From positions 13,166-77,165 of the forward strand of contig CAPEBR010000019.1 in NCBI GenBank assembly GCA_948602995.1: 64,000 nucleotides of DNA, read 5' to 3'. Below are positions 1 through 8,428 of the stretch, piece after piece (position 1 is the first letter of the stretch; each line of letters begins with the position of its first letter). The notes under the pieces are model-generated. The model ran no database searches, was not told the origin of the DNA, and saw nothing but the letters and a program-made list of their open reading frames with translations. The stretch is from an uncultured Dorea sp. (GTDB lineage Bacteria; Bacillota; Clostridia; Lachnospirales; Lachnospiraceae). The position numbers and the translations under genes are program-made.

Positions 1-47
1 ATATCCGCATGGCACTCATCATCACACTATTGAACATCGAAATTTAA
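1..47 (+). CDS. pyrB: Aspartate carbamoyltransferase catalytic subunit, C-terminal end only
   Basis: The open frame from base 3 ends at TAA 45-47 and gives the tail IRMALIITLLNIEI. It stops 11 bases before the pyrI start. The peptide fits the C-terminal helix of clostridial PyrB, and pyrB-pyrI is the usual order, so this is called as the cut-off 3' end of the catalytic subunit gene. Only about 14 residues are visible, so the call rests mainly on position. Confidence 0.6.
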   Translation, partial: IRMALIITLLNIEI

Positions 48-58
48 GGAGAAAAATC

Positions 59-511
59 ATGGTAAAGAACACTCTGAATGTCGGCCGCATCTCAGAAGGC
101 TTCGTCCTGGACCATATCCAGGCCGGCCGCAGTATGGACATCTATAAATATCTGCACCTGGATAAGCTGGACTGCTGCGTGGCCATCATCAAAAATGCAA
201 AAAGCAGTAAAATGGGAAAAAAAGATATTATGAAAATCGAATGCCCCATTGATTTCATGGATCTTGATATCCTTGGATTCATTGACCATAATATTACGGT
301 AAACATCGTACAGGACGAAAAAGTCGTAGACAAAAAATGCCTGCGCCTTCCAAACGAAATACGAAACGTCATTAAATGCAAAAACCCACGCTGCATCACA
401 TCCATCGAACAGGGGTTAGACCATGTCTTTGTCCTGACCGACCCGGAAAACGAAATCTACCGCTGCAAATACTGCGAACAGAAATACGACGGGCGGCTGA
501 GACGCCGTTAG
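59..511 (+). CDS. pyrI: Aspartate carbamoyltransferase regulatory subunit
   Basis: PyrI binds nucleotides and carries the structural zinc that joins it to the catalytic PyrB trimers in the first committed step of pyrimidine synthesis. The 150-residue length is normal. The N-terminal allosteric domain covers roughly residues 1-95. The C-terminal zinc domain shows four cysteines, in CKNPRC and later CKYC, in the family spacing. A strong AAGGAG lies just before the ATG. The TAG stop shares its last base with a GGGGACGGGG hairpin repeat, which probably ends transcription. The gene follows the end of pyrB directly. Confidence 0.95.
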   Translation: MVKNTLNVGRISEGFVLDHIQAGRSMDIYKYLHLDKLDCCVAIIKNAKSSKMGKKDIMKIECPIDFMDLDILGFIDHNITVNIVQDEKVVDKKCLRLPNEIRNVIKCKNPRCITSIEQGLDHVFVLTDPENEIYRCKYCEQKYDGRLRRR

Positions 512-587
512 GGGACGGGGCATTTTTTGCCGTAGCACGCATCAAAAGCTCCAGTGGAGCTTTTGATGTGAAAAATGCCCCGTCCCC
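511..587. repeat. GGGGACGGGG hairpin repeat, copy 1 (downstream of pyrI and rnpB)
   Basis: A 77-base imperfect palindrome. The outer arms GGGGACGGGGCATTTTT and its complement enclose a bulge and a second inner palindrome, ATCAAAAGCTCC with its mate. It lies at the meeting point of pyrI (+) and rnpB (-) and could end transcription of both. The mirror copy is at 994-1069, and a minimal 34-base version is at 9592-9625. The pattern resembles REP-type palindromes mobilised by Y1 transposases, but no transposase gene is in this window. Confidence 0.8.
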
Positions 588-612
588 AATTGAAAATGAC
601 CTGTCCCCGATT

Positions 613-967
613 GACAAGCAAAACGATAAGCCGGGTTATGTCATTGAGTAATCATCTATCTAAACCTGCCGTTGCCGGCAGGCTTCAGCGACCTACCTGA
701 GACGCGGCGGGCCGCCGCATGGTCTCTATGCGGTCTTGCTTCGAGTGGGGTTTACATGTGCCCCTGCCGTTACCGGCAGGGCGGTAGTCTCTTACACTGC
801 CCTTCCACCCTTACCTGTACCTGACGGCACAGGCGGTACATTTCTGTTGCACTGGCCTTGGAGTCGCCTCCACCGGACGTTATCCGGCACCCTGCCCTGT
901 GAAGCCCGGACTTTCCTCATCTGCCGCCTTTCGGCGTCTGCAGCTGCGATTACTTGTTTTACTTGTC
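613..967 (-). ncRNA. rnpB: RNase P RNA, class A
   Basis: Read on the minus strand, the region contains the conserved RNase P blocks in order: GAGGAAAGTCCGGGCTTC near the 5' end, GCCGGATAACGTCCGG, AGACTACCGCC, GAAGCAAGACCGCATAG, then GATAGATGATTACTC and ACATAACCCGGCTTA near the 3' end. The two ends pair as P1 (GACAAGTAAAAC with GTTTTGCTTGTC), which sets the limits given here. Length and blocks fit class A, as expected for Clostridia rather than the class B RNA of Bacillus. The gene lies downstream of rnhA. Mirror-image hairpin repeats flank it on both sides and could extend P1 in the precursor. Confidence 0.95.
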
Positions 968-993
968 CACCGGGGACAGGTCATTTTCAATCT

Positions 994-1069
994 GGAACGG
1001 GGCAATTTTCACATCAAAAGCTCCACTGGAGCTTTTGATGCGTGCTACGGCAAAAATTGCCCCGTCCCC
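994..1069. repeat. GGGGACGGGG hairpin repeat, copy 2 (inverted, upstream of rnpB)
   Basis: This is the inverted counterpart of the repeat at 511-587. It has the same inner palindrome and GGAACGGGGCAATTTT / GGCAAAAATTGCCCCGTCCCC-type arms. Homology goes on past the hairpin: GGGGACAGGTCATTTTCAAT (973-992) mirrors the sequence at 588-608. The copy supplies the last codons and the TAG stop of rnhA, giving the C-terminus LGTGQFLP. Confidence 0.8.
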
Positions 1070-1515
1070 AACTTGTCTGCTGCTGAGGTGGCGAGCTCAT
1101 CGCATCTTTCATTCTGCGGATGCCCGTTATGTCCTTTTACCCAGTTGAATGTTACGTTATGGGGTTCTTTTGCTTTTAGAAGTCTCTGCCACAGGTCGAT
1201 ATTTTTTACCGGCTCATTTTTTCCTCGTTTCCACCCTTTTTTGATCCATCCTGTGATCCAGTTTTTATTAAATGCGTCCACTACGTACTTGGAATCGGAA
1301 TACAGGCTTACATCGCACGGACGGTTGAGCGCTTCCAGTCCTGCGATTACCGCCATCAGCTCCATGCGGTTATTGGTTGTCTTTTGGAATCCTTCTGACA
1401 ATTCCTTTACATGCAGCTCTCCTTTCGAATCTACATATTCCAGTACGGTTCCGTAGCCGCCTGGGCCGTCAGGATTTCCCCTGGCAGCTCCGTCTGTATA
1501 GATACTCACCTGCAT
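1045..1515 (-). CDS. rnhA: Ribonuclease HI
   Basis: It cleaves the RNA strand of RNA-DNA hybrids. All four acidic catalytic residues are visible: D8 in YTDGAARGNP, E52 in NNRMELMA, D74 in SDSKYV and D139 in NERCDELA. The 156 residues are the usual single-domain length. AGGAGAGG precedes the ATG. The gene starts 16 bases after the MoaB/MogA stop, so the two are probably cotranscribed, with rnpB next downstream. The last eight residues and the stop codon come from a dispersed repeat, so the original C-terminus has been replaced. The conserved core is intact and activity is expected. Confidence 0.95.
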   Translation of the reverse strand: MQVSIYTDGAARGNPDGPGGYGTVLEYVDSKGELHVKELSEGFQKTTNNRMELMAVIAGLEALNRPCDVSLYSDSKYVVDAFNKNWITGWIKKGWKRGKNEPVKNIDLWQRLLKAKEPHNVTFNWVKGHNGHPQNERCDELATSAADKLGTGQFLP

Positions 1516-1531
1516 CTCTTATGCCTCTCCT

Positions 1532-2002
1532 TTACACTTCCCCTTTTATCACGCTGACGGCGTGGATTACTTCTGGCAGAATGTAGCTTAAGCATTCCTT
1601 TACCGCTCCTGCTTTTCCTGGAAGATTCACAATCAGCACATCCCCTCGGATGCCTGCCGCGCTCCGGTTAAGCATGGTACGTTTTGTCATGGCCAGCATA
1701 TGCGCCCGCATTCCCTCTGGAATTCCTGCAATCGGCCTGTCTACCACATCCATGGTTGCCTCCGGGGTGCAGTCCTCTGGCGCGCAGCCTGCCCCGCCTG
1801 TTGTCAGGATCAAGTCTGCAAGATGATTATCCGCCATCCTCTGAAAGACCGTAGACAATACTGTTCTGTCATTGGGAAGCGCCTTCATAAAGACCACCTC
1901 CATATCTGCCTCCTCGGCCATCTGGCGGATAACCTCTCCGCTCTGGTTTTCCTCTTTTTCTCTATATACAGCCGTACTCGCCGTTATAATCGCAACCTTC
2001 AT
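1532..2002 (-). CDS. MoaB/MogA-family molybdopterin adenylyltransferase-like protein
   Basis: The start at 2002 (MKVAIITAS) is chosen because GGAGG lies seven bases before it. An upstream extension to 2113 has unlikely composition. The 156-residue protein has the MoCF-binding fold signature ILTTGGAGCAPEDCTPEAT (about residues 68-86) and the later LPGKAGAVKECL glycine turn. In this family these segments bind molybdopterin during cofactor maturation. Canonical members read TGGTG; here it is TGGAG. No other molybdenum cofactor gene is in the window, so the exact role (MoaB-like or MogA-like) is open. Confidence 0.85.
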   Translation of the reverse strand: MKVAIITASTAVYREKEENQSGEVIRQMAEEADMEVVFMKALPNDRTVLSTVFQRMADNHLADLILTTGGAGCAPEDCTPEATMDVVDRPIAGIPEGMRAHMLAMTKRTMLNRSAAGIRGDVLIVNLPGKAGAVKECLSYILPEVIHAVSVIKGEV

Positions 2003-2156
2003 CCTGTACCTCCGTCTATCTCTTCTTCTGATGAATGTGCCTGAAGATCTCCTGATGCTTGTCGTACACGGAATGTTCCGTGCCAGCGCATGCTTCTGTG
2101 ACACCTGTATCAAGTTTAAACCATTTCATGCAATTATGCAATGGGTACTTCACGAA

Positions 2157-3629
2157 TTATATGATAATACACACCATCCCGCCATTGCTGTCATTGACAA
2201 TTTTCTGCATGGTATCCTGAAGCTTTGTCTGACTTTCATCATTGATCATCGCCATCTTATTTCTCATGCCGTCCATTACCAGGTCTTCAATAGACTTGCC
2301 AAATATATTCGTACCCCAGATGCCTTCCTCGCTCTGCTTTGCTTCCTCAATGTATTGAATCAGATCCTTTGCCTGCTGCTCATTTCCTACAATTGGGGCA
2401 ATCTCTGTCTCAATATTCGCGCGAATCAGATGAATAGACGGCGCCTGGGAATGTATCTTCACGCCGTATTTGTTGCCCTGTTTAATGATCTCCGGCTCAT
2501 TTAAAGTAATCTCCTCCCTGGACGGGCTCACCACGCCATAGCCTTTCATACGGACCAGTGCAAAAGCATCCTTTACATTCTCATACTCTGCTTTGAGCTC
2601 TGACAGATCCTTCATGGCAGCAATCAGCTCATACTGCCCTGCAATATGGGTTCCCGTAAGCTCGCTCAGCATCTCGTAATAGTATTTATCCGCAATCCCG
2701 ATACGCACCCTGACACATCCCGTGTCCATGGCAATATGATCCACCTTGCATTCATCAATATACTGGCTTTCCGGCTGTCTGATCCCGCCTGCTGCATCCC
2801 GTATTTCCCCGAAGCCAGACAGGATCTCCCTGATATGGGAAAGAAGCTCCTGCTTAAGCTTATGCTCCCTTGGAAGCATCTCCACCCATTTCGGAATAAA
2901 GAACTGAATCTCAGAAACCGGGAACTCAAACAGCACTGCCTCCATAATCCGGTAAATGTCCTCTTCTTTAAGCTGCTCACAATTTACCGGCAGCGCTTTC
3001 ACACCGTACTCCTGCTCCAGCTCTGCGATCACCTTTTTGGCATCCTCACCATAAGGCTTTACCGAATTCACAAGCACAATAAAGGGCTTGCCAATTCCCT
3101 GCAGCTCGCGGATCGTCCTGCCTTCTGCTTCTCTGTAGTTTTCCCTTTCAATCTCACCGATGCTTCCATCTGTTGTAATCACAATCCCAATCGTGGAGTG
3201 GTCATGGATCACCTTCCTGGTTCCAATGCCTGCTGCCTTGGTAAATGGAATCTCATAATCGAACCAGGGCGTCTTTACCTGGCGCTCCTCATTTCCTTCC
3301 ACATGACCCGCCGCGCCGTCCACCATATAGCCGACACAGTCAATAAGGCGTACCTTCACAGACACATCCTCCGAAAGACGGATCTGTGCCGCCTCCTTGG
3401 GAACGAACTTGGGCTCCGTGGTCATAATAGTCTTTCCTGACGCCGACTGTGGCAGCTCATCTCTTGTCCTTGCCTGATCGTGCTCATCCTCCATATTCGG
3501 GAGTACCAGAACATCCATGAAGCGCTTAATAAAGGTAGATTTTCCTGTTCTCACAGGTCCCACCACTCCTATATATATTTCTCCGTTCGTTCTGCCCCCG
3601 ATATCTTTGTACAACTGAAATGTATCCAT
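2157..3629 (-). CDS. spoIVA: Stage IV sporulation protein A (coat morphogenetic ATPase)
   Basis: SpoIVA polymerises on the outer forespore membrane and forms the base layer of the spore coat, using ATP hydrolysis. The 490-residue length matches the family (492 in Bacillus subtilis). The N-terminal GTPase-like domain has the Walker A loop GPVRTGKST near residue 24, followed by TTEPKFVP and LIDCVGYMVDGA segments. The long C-terminal region ends in a short hydrophobic tail, GGMVCIII, that probably contacts membrane. The gene stands between gpsA and the MoaB/MogA gene. Its presence shows that the host lineage forms endospores. Confidence 0.97.
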   Translation of the reverse strand: MDTFQLYKDIGGRTNGEIYIGVVGPVRTGKSTFIKRFMDVLVLPNMEDEHDQARTRDELPQSASGKTIMTTEPKFVPKEAAQIRLSEDVSVKVRLIDCVGYMVDGAAGHVEGNEERQVKTPWFDYEIPFTKAAGIGTRKVIHDHSTIGIVITTDGSIGEIERENYREAEGRTIRELQGIGKPFIVLVNSVKPYGEDAKKVIAELEQEYGVKALPVNCEQLKEEDIYRIMEAVLFEFPVSEIQFFIPKWVEMLPREHKLKQELLSHIREILSGFGEIRDAAGGIRQPESQYIDECKVDHIAMDTGCVRVRIGIADKYYYEMLSELTGTHIAGQYELIAAMKDLSELKAEYENVKDAFALVRMKGYGVVSPSREEITLNEPEIIKQGNKYGVKIHSQAPSIHLIRANIETEIAPIVGNEQQAKDLIQYIEEAKQSEEGIWGTNIFGKSIEDLVMDGMRNKMAMINDESQTKLQDTMQKIVNDSNGGMVCIII

Positions 3630-3657
3630 TCTAATACCCCCTTGTTATGCTGATACA

Positions 3658-3690
3658 AGTGTATGTCAGCATATGGGAGTTTAGAACCTC
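3658..3690 (-). promoter_or_regulatory. Candidate sigma-E type promoter of spoIVA
   Basis: On the minus strand, CATACACT fits the mother-cell sigma-E -10 consensus (CATACAnT). It lies about 30 bases before the spoIVA start, and a weak -35 (GGTTCTAA) sits about 15 bases further up. Sigma-E control is known for spoIVA in Bacillus. The -35 match is poor, so this is tentative. Confidence 0.35.
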
Positions 3691-3710
3691 TGTTATAACA
3701 TTGACTAAAT

Positions 3711-4727
3711 TCAGGCATCCTTCCAGGGAAGAGCCGTATGCTCTGCCTTACTGTCCCTGAGCATCAGCTCATTGACTGCCTCCTTCGGATCTTTTCCTTC
3801 AAACAGAACTTCATTGACTTTATTAATAATGGGAAGAGGCACTCCGTATTTCTGTCCCAGCTTCACGGCAGCCTTTGTGGAATATACTCCCTCCACAACC
3901 ATCTGTACCTCATCCATTGCCTCCTGCATGGATTTGCCCTGTCCCATCAGGAACCCGGCCTTACGGTTCCGGCTGTGGACGCTGGCACAGGTTACGATCA
4001 GGTCGCCGATTCCGGTAAGACCTGTAAAGCTCTCCACCGCGCCGCCCATCTTAACGCCAAGCCTTGCAATCTCTGCAATGCCCCGGGTAATGAGCGCTGC
4101 CTTTGTATTGTCCCCATATCCCATGCCGTCTGCGATCCCGGCCGCCAGTGCAATGACATTTTTAAGAGATCCTCCAAGCTCCATCCCCAGCATATCCGGG
4201 CTTGTATATACCCGGAACACTTCATTCATGAACATTTTCTGCAGATAATCTGCAGTCTCCTTTGAACGTGCACCGATAACAACCGTCGTGGGAAGCCCTC
4301 TCCCCACCTCCTCCGCATGGCTGGGTCCGGAAAGCACCGCCACGTCCGCCCGGGGAATCTCCTCGCCAATCTGCTGGGAGAGGGTCATAAGCGTATCCTC
4401 CTCAATTCCTTTCGCCACATCCACAATGATCTGCCCCTCTGCTACATAAGGCTTCATGCTGCGCGCCGTATTCCTTGTAAATGGTGACGGCACCGCCAGC
4501 ACAAGGAAATCCTTCCCTGTCACTGCATCCTCCAGGTTCGTGGTAAACTTCATATCCTCCGGTATCTTTACTCCAGGGAGTTTGCTCTTATGCTCGCGTT
4601 CTCCTGCAAGCATATCCACCTCCTCCTGGCTGATAGACCATACGGTCACTTCATGTCCGTTTTTATGAAGCAGAAGCGCCAGGGCTGTCCCCCAGCTTCC
4701 TGCTCCCATAATACCTGTCTTTGCCAT
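3711..4727 (-). CDS. gpsA: Glycerol-3-phosphate dehydrogenase [NAD(P)+]
   Basis: It makes sn-glycerol 3-phosphate from dihydroxyacetone phosphate for phospholipid synthesis. The N-terminal Rossmann motif GAGSWGTA (from residue 8) is followed by LAVPSPFTR and the catalytic-domain segment GGSLKNVIALAAGI with its conserved lysine. The 338 residues are typical. The second of two adjacent ATGs (4727) is preferred because the AGGAGG spacing is better and the sequence MAKTGIMGAG matches family starts. It lies directly downstream of plsY, which uses its product, so plsY-gpsA is a functional pair. Confidence 0.96.
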   Translation of the reverse strand: MAKTGIMGAGSWGTALALLLHKNGHEVTVWSISQEEVDMLAGEREHKSKLPGVKIPEDMKFTTNLEDAVTGKDFLVLAVPSPFTRNTARSMKPYVAEGQIIVDVAKGIEEDTLMTLSQQIGEEIPRADVAVLSGPSHAEEVGRGLPTTVVIGARSKETADYLQKMFMNEVFRVYTSPDMLGMELGGSLKNVIALAAGIADGMGYGDNTKAALITRGIAEIARLGVKMGGAVESFTGLTGIGDLIVTCASVHSRNRKAGFLMGQGKSMQEAMDEVQMVVEGVYSTKAAVKLGQKYGVPLPIINKVNEVLFEGKDPKEAVNELMLRDSKAEHTALPWKDA

Positions 4728-4752
4728 CATACACCCTCCTTTTCGGCTCTTT

Positions 4753-5394
4753 TTATTTTTTCCCTACACTCAGTTTATTTTCGGTTCCTGACAATAGTCT
4801 TTTTATATTTTCCCTGTGCTTGTAAAATGCCGACAGCATAAGAAATGCCGCCACAGCATACATCTCATACACATAGGGCGCCCCCACGCCGAAACCGCCC
4901 GCCTGTCCGTACACTACCACTTCAATGAGATAGACAATTACCACAAGGAGAGAGCCCAGTGACACGTAACGTGTCGCTGCCACTGCTCCCACAAACACAG
5001 CCAGGCAGATCAGCACCATCCATATATTAACCGTACTGGCAAGGAGCCCGGCTGTTGCCGCAATCCCCTTTCCTCCCTTGAACTTCAGATAAAACGGATA
5101 ATTATGCCCCAGCACCGCTCCCATACCTGCATACATGGCAAGCACAGGCAGGATCTCCCCATGGGCATGTCCAAACAAAAGCTTCACAGCCAGAACCGCA
5201 AAGATACACTTGAATGCATCCCCGAGAAATGTCACAAGACCTGCCTTCCATCCCAGAGTTCTGAGAGCATTGGTCGTTCCCGCATTTCCGCTCCCATATC
5301 TGCGGATATCCATATGATGAAGCTTTCCATAAATATATCCGGTCTGCACAAGGCCGAATGCATATCCAATCATTACACTTACAATACGTTCCAT
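4753..5394 (-). CDS. plsY: Glycerol-3-phosphate acyltransferase PlsY
   Basis: This integral membrane enzyme transfers acyl groups from acyl-phosphate to glycerol 3-phosphate. The 213 residues form about five to six membrane segments. All three family motifs are visible: SGNAGTTNALRTLG (motif 1), GHNYPFYLKFKGGKGIA (motif 2, with the phosphate-binding glycines) and a degenerate third motif near residue 190. The gene starts three bases after the der stop and ends 25 bases before gpsA, so the genes are translated from one message. Confidence 0.96.
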   Translation of the reverse strand: MERIVSVMIGYAFGLVQTGYIYGKLHHMDIRRYGSGNAGTTNALRTLGWKAGLVTFLGDAFKCIFAVLAVKLLFGHAHGEILPVLAMYAGMGAVLGHNYPFYLKFKGGKGIAATAGLLASTVNIWMVLICLAVFVGAVAATRYVSLGSLLVVIVYLIEVVVYGQAGGFGVGAPYVYEMYAVAAFLMLSAFYKHRENIKRLLSGTENKLSVGKK

Positions 5395-5397
5395 TTC

Positions 5398-6726
5398 CTA
5401 ACGCCCCTTTTCTTTTCGTTCCCGAACAAAAAACTTCAGTGATGTCCCTCTGAATCCAAATGCCTCCCGGATCTTATTCTCTAGATATCTCTGATAAGAG
5501 AAATGCATCAGCTCCCTGTCATTTACAAAGATCACAAAGGTCGGCGGCTTTACCGACACCTGGGTGATGTAGTAAAGCTTCAGCCTCTTTCCCTTGTCTG
5601 ACGGTGGCTGCTGCAGAGCAACTGCCTCCATGAGAATCTCATTTAACACACCGGTCGCCACCCTGAGCGTCTGGTTTTCAATTACCATGTCAATCACATC
5701 ATAGAGCTTATTCAGGCGTTGTCCTGTCATGGCGGATACATACATAATCTCCGCATAAGGCACAAAAGAAAGAATCCTTCTTACCTCCTGCTCGTACTCC
5801 CTCATGGTTCTGTCATTTTTTTCAATGGCATCCCATTTATTTACCACAATCACGATACCCTTTCCACGCTCATGGGCAATTCCGGCAATCTTCGCGTCCT
5901 GCTCTGTCACCCCTTCCACGGCATCAATGACCACAAGAACCACATCCGCCCTCTCCACGGCAGTCACTGTGCGGATAATGCTGTACCGTTCCAGCTCCTC
6001 CTTAATCTTGTTCTTCCGTCGTAAGCCTGCCGTATCAATAAATACATATTCCTTTCCGTCATGCACAAGCTCCGTATCAATCGCGTCCCTCGTTGTTCCA
6101 GCTATCTCTGATACGATCACCCTCTGCTCCCCGAGAAGCTTATTAATAATCGAGGATTTCCCCACATTCGGCTTCCCTACAATGGCAATCCGGGGACGCT
6201 CGTCCTCCTCCTCTTCTCCTGATTCCTTCTTAAAATGCCCGGCCACCCGGTCAAGCATATCCCCGAGTCCAAGCCTGGATGCCGCCGATACAGGCACCGG
6301 ATCGCCGATACCCAGATTATAAAATTCATACACATCCGGCATAAACTTTTCGAAGCTGTCCACCTTATTTACCACAAGCACCACCGGCTTACCGCTTCTC
6401 CTCAGCATATCCGCCACCTTGGAATCTGCATCCACAAGCCCCTGGCGCACATCTGTGATAAAGACAATCACATCCGCTGTATCAATGGCAGTCTGCGCCT
6501 GCTCCCGCATCTGCGAAAGGATAATATCCTTGCTTTCCGGCTCAATTCCTCCAGTGTCAATCAGGGTGAAGCTCTGTCCCAGCCACTCCGTCTCCGCATA
6601 AATCCGGTCCCTTGTCACGCCGGGCGTATCTTCCACAATCGCGATCTTTCCTCCCGCCAGTGCATTAAAGAGAGTTGACTTCCCTACATTTGGCCTTCCT
6701 ACAATTGCTACTACTGGTTTACTCAT
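5398..6726 (-). CDS. der: GTPase Der (EngA), ribosome assembly factor
   Basis: Der is a double-GTPase needed for maturation of the 50S subunit. The 442 residues contain two tandem G domains: GRPNVGKST (residues 10-18) with DTPG and NKVD, then GKPNVGKSS (about 184) with DTAG and NKWD. A C-terminal KH-like domain follows (about 355-442). The start has GGGAG upstream. Its neighbour, the DUF512 radical-SAM gene, lies 62 bases upstream, an order commonly seen in Clostridia. Confidence 0.97.
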   Translation of the reverse strand: MSKPVVAIVGRPNVGKSTLFNALAGGKIAIVEDTPGVTRDRIYAETEWLGQSFTLIDTGGIEPESKDIILSQMREQAQTAIDTADVIVFITDVRQGLVDADSKVADMLRRSGKPVVLVVNKVDSFEKFMPDVYEFYNLGIGDPVPVSAASRLGLGDMLDRVAGHFKKESGEEEEDERPRIAIVGKPNVGKSSIINKLLGEQRVIVSEIAGTTRDAIDTELVHDGKEYVFIDTAGLRRKNKIKEELERYSIIRTVTAVERADVVLVVIDAVEGVTEQDAKIAGIAHERGKGIVIVVNKWDAIEKNDRTMREYEQEVRRILSFVPYAEIMYVSAMTGQRLNKLYDVIDMVIENQTLRVATGVLNEILMEAVALQQPPSDKGKRLKLYYITQVSVKPPTFVIFVNDRELMHFSYQRYLENKIREAFGFRGTSLKFFVRERKEKGR

Positions 6727-6788
6727 ATTCTCAATCTCCCAAATCTCTTTCCCATGGCCGCCGTACAGCTGCCGGCCTGTATGAACAG

Positions 6789-8105
6789 TTACTCACAGTA
6801 TCCTGTAACTGCATTTATAAAATCTTGTCCACTTGATTTTACAATATCTGTCTCCACTTGTAAAGCTTCCGATAGCTCTTCCCTCGTAATGTCATCCAGA
6901 AATACCTCTTCACCGCTGCGGAACATGCTGCATGGAAGAAGCAGCCGCTCTCCAAGCCTCCTGTCTGCAAGCTGGCGGACCAGGTCCTGTCCCGTAAGAA
7001 GACCGGACACGGTGATCCGCTCTCCAAAGAACTCATTTTTTACCGGGTAGACGTGTATCACTGTCTCCGTATATTTTTCCTGAAGCTTTTCTGCCATCTG
7101 CTTAATATACGGATATGCAAGCAGTCCTGTGGCTATGGACACCTCTCTCTTCCTGTCGTCCCCTGCTGCCTGACTGTATGCCTCCTCAAACTCATCTGTC
7201 AGAAGCCTTAGCATCCCCACGCCATTTTCAAGCTGAAGGTATCCGTCATACCGGGATTCCTCCGGCACTTCCTCCCCGGCTAAAATATACCATTCATCCC
7301 CGGCATGTATAAAATGAACTCCATGCTCTGCGTACAGCTTCTCCTGCCATCTGTGGATTACTGTCAGCACCTTCCTGGCATCCTCCCTGGAAAATGGCTC
7401 AAGAGGTTCCAGCCCCTCCCTGTATTTTGTAAGTCCAACCGGAACCACTGACACACTCTGCAGATAAGGAAGATACCCTGACAGCTCCCGGATGCTTCTC
7501 TCCAGTTCTTCCCCGTCATTCACGCCCCGGCAGAGCACAATCTGGCCATTCATCTCAATTCCAGCAGCACAGAGCCTGTCTGCCTTCTTAAGCGCCTCCC
7601 CGGCAAACCGGTTGCGGAGCATCCTGCACCGAAGCTCAGGATTCGTCGTGTGAAAAGAAATGTTAATGGGCTCCAGACGGTACCGGATGATCCGGTCAAT
7701 ATCATGTTCACTCATATTCGTAAGGGTAACATAATTCCCCTGAAGGAAAGACAGCCTCGAATCATCGTCCTTAAAATACAGTGTGTCCCGCATTCCTTCC
7801 GGCATCTGGTCAATAAAGCAGAACATACATTTATTCCGGCAGGAACGGTATTCATCCATAAGCCCCTGCTCAAATTCAATCCCCAGATCTTCATCATAAT
7901 CCTTCTCAATCTCAATCTCCCACTGCTCCCCGTCCGGTTTTTCCAGCAAAAGAACCAGCTCCTCATCATTTGCAAGAAAATGATAATCAAACACATCCTC
8001 AATCTCCATATCATTGATGGAAAGCAGCCTGTCTCCCGGCTCTATTCCAAGCTCCCCGGCAATACTTCCCGGCTCTATTCTCTTAATCATATGCTTATGA
8101 ATCAT
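6789..8105 (-). CDS. Radical SAM/DUF512 protein with N-terminal PDZ domain
   Basis: A 438-residue protein. Residues 1-65 form a PDZ-like domain (PGSIAGELGIEPGDRLLSIN). A CxxxCxxC cluster motif follows at C89, C93 and C96, then a TIM-barrel core typical of radical-SAM enzymes, and the C-terminal DUF512 domain with GDEWYILAGEEVP and FFGERITVSGLLTG. The family is strongly linked to der in Firmicutes, but its substrate is unknown to me. It starts with a GAGG site at the head of the der-plsY-gpsA-spoIVA run, so a role in ribosome or envelope biogenesis is a guess from context only. Confidence 0.9.
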   Translation of the reverse strand: MIHKHMIKRIEPGSIAGELGIEPGDRLLSINDMEIEDVFDYHFLANDEELVLLLEKPDGEQWEIEIEKDYDEDLGIEFEQGLMDEYRSCRNKCMFCFIDQMPEGMRDTLYFKDDDSRLSFLQGNYVTLTNMSEHDIDRIIRYRLEPINISFHTTNPELRCRMLRNRFAGEALKKADRLCAAGIEMNGQIVLCRGVNDGEELERSIRELSGYLPYLQSVSVVPVGLTKYREGLEPLEPFSREDARKVLTVIHRWQEKLYAEHGVHFIHAGDEWYILAGEEVPEESRYDGYLQLENGVGMLRLLTDEFEEAYSQAAGDDRKREVSIATGLLAYPYIKQMAEKLQEKYTETVIHVYPVKNEFFGERITVSGLLTGQDLVRQLADRRLGERLLLPCSMFRSGEEVFLDDITREELSEALQVETDIVKSSGQDFINAVTGYCE

Positions 8106-8143
8106 ATCAAAACACCTCGGATCATTCTCATCACATTACTATC

Positions 8144-8173
8144 ATCATACAATATCCCGGTAAAATAGTCCAA
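8144..8173 (-). promoter_or_regulatory. Sigma-A promoter of the radical-SAM/der operon
   Basis: On the minus strand, TTGGAC (8168-8173), an 18-base spacer and TATGAT (8144-8149) lie about 40 bases before the DUF512 gene start. It is the only good promoter-like match seen in this intergenic space for the minus direction. Confidence 0.5.
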
Positions 8174-8184
8174 CAAAATCTGTT

Positions 8185-8221
8185 GTTACTATTCACGGCC
8201 CAGGAGACCGCTCATAGTAAC
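8185..8221. repeat. Short hairpin with GTTACTATTCACGG-type ends
   Basis: A 37-base palindrome starting GTTACTATTCACGG and ending ATAGTAAC. It is a minimal member of the dispersed element family described at 14690-14822, nearly identical to the hairpin at 20681-20716 and to the ends of the element at 53816-53962. Confidence 0.7.
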
Positions 8222-8240
8222 AATCTGTTTTCTTTAGCCA

Positions 8241-8269
8241 TTGACCACGCATATCAAAAATGATATAAA
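8241..8269 (+). promoter_or_regulatory. Sigma-A promoter of prs
   Basis: TTGACC (8241-8246), a 17-base spacer and TATAAA (8264-8269). The leader to the prs start is about 150 bases and contains another dispersed repeat at 8288-8395. Confidence 0.6.
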
Positions 8270-8287
8270 TAATATAGAAAAGAATTC

Positions 8288-8395
8288 GTAACTATTCATC
8301 AGGTCTGAGCAGAGTCTGCCCCGGCGAAGCGAGGGTATCGTTACTGTCCACTCCGTGTCCAGTAACAGGGCATCTGCTGCACAGACCGTAAAAAT
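8288..8395. repeat. Dispersed multi-hairpin element in the prs leader
   Basis: It starts TAACTATTCA and carries a CCGGCGAAGCGAGGG block shared with the copy at 32639-32785, then an internal GTTACTGTCCACTCCGTGTC hairpin. It ends with an ACAGACCGTAA segment typical of the family. It lies between the predicted prs promoter and the gene, so it would be part of the leader RNA. Confidence 0.6.
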
Positions 8396-8428
8396 CACTT
8401 TATTTGTAGATTTAAACAGGAGAAAACT

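Noticed and set aside
736..1456. Plus-strand open frames across rnpB and rnhA
   Set aside because: They cover the RNase P RNA and the antisense of RNase HI; no motif or start signal.
2069..2090. Terminator between spoIVA and the MoaB/MogA gene
   Set aside because: A small CACGGAA/TTCCGTG hairpin is present but has no T run on the transcribed strand.
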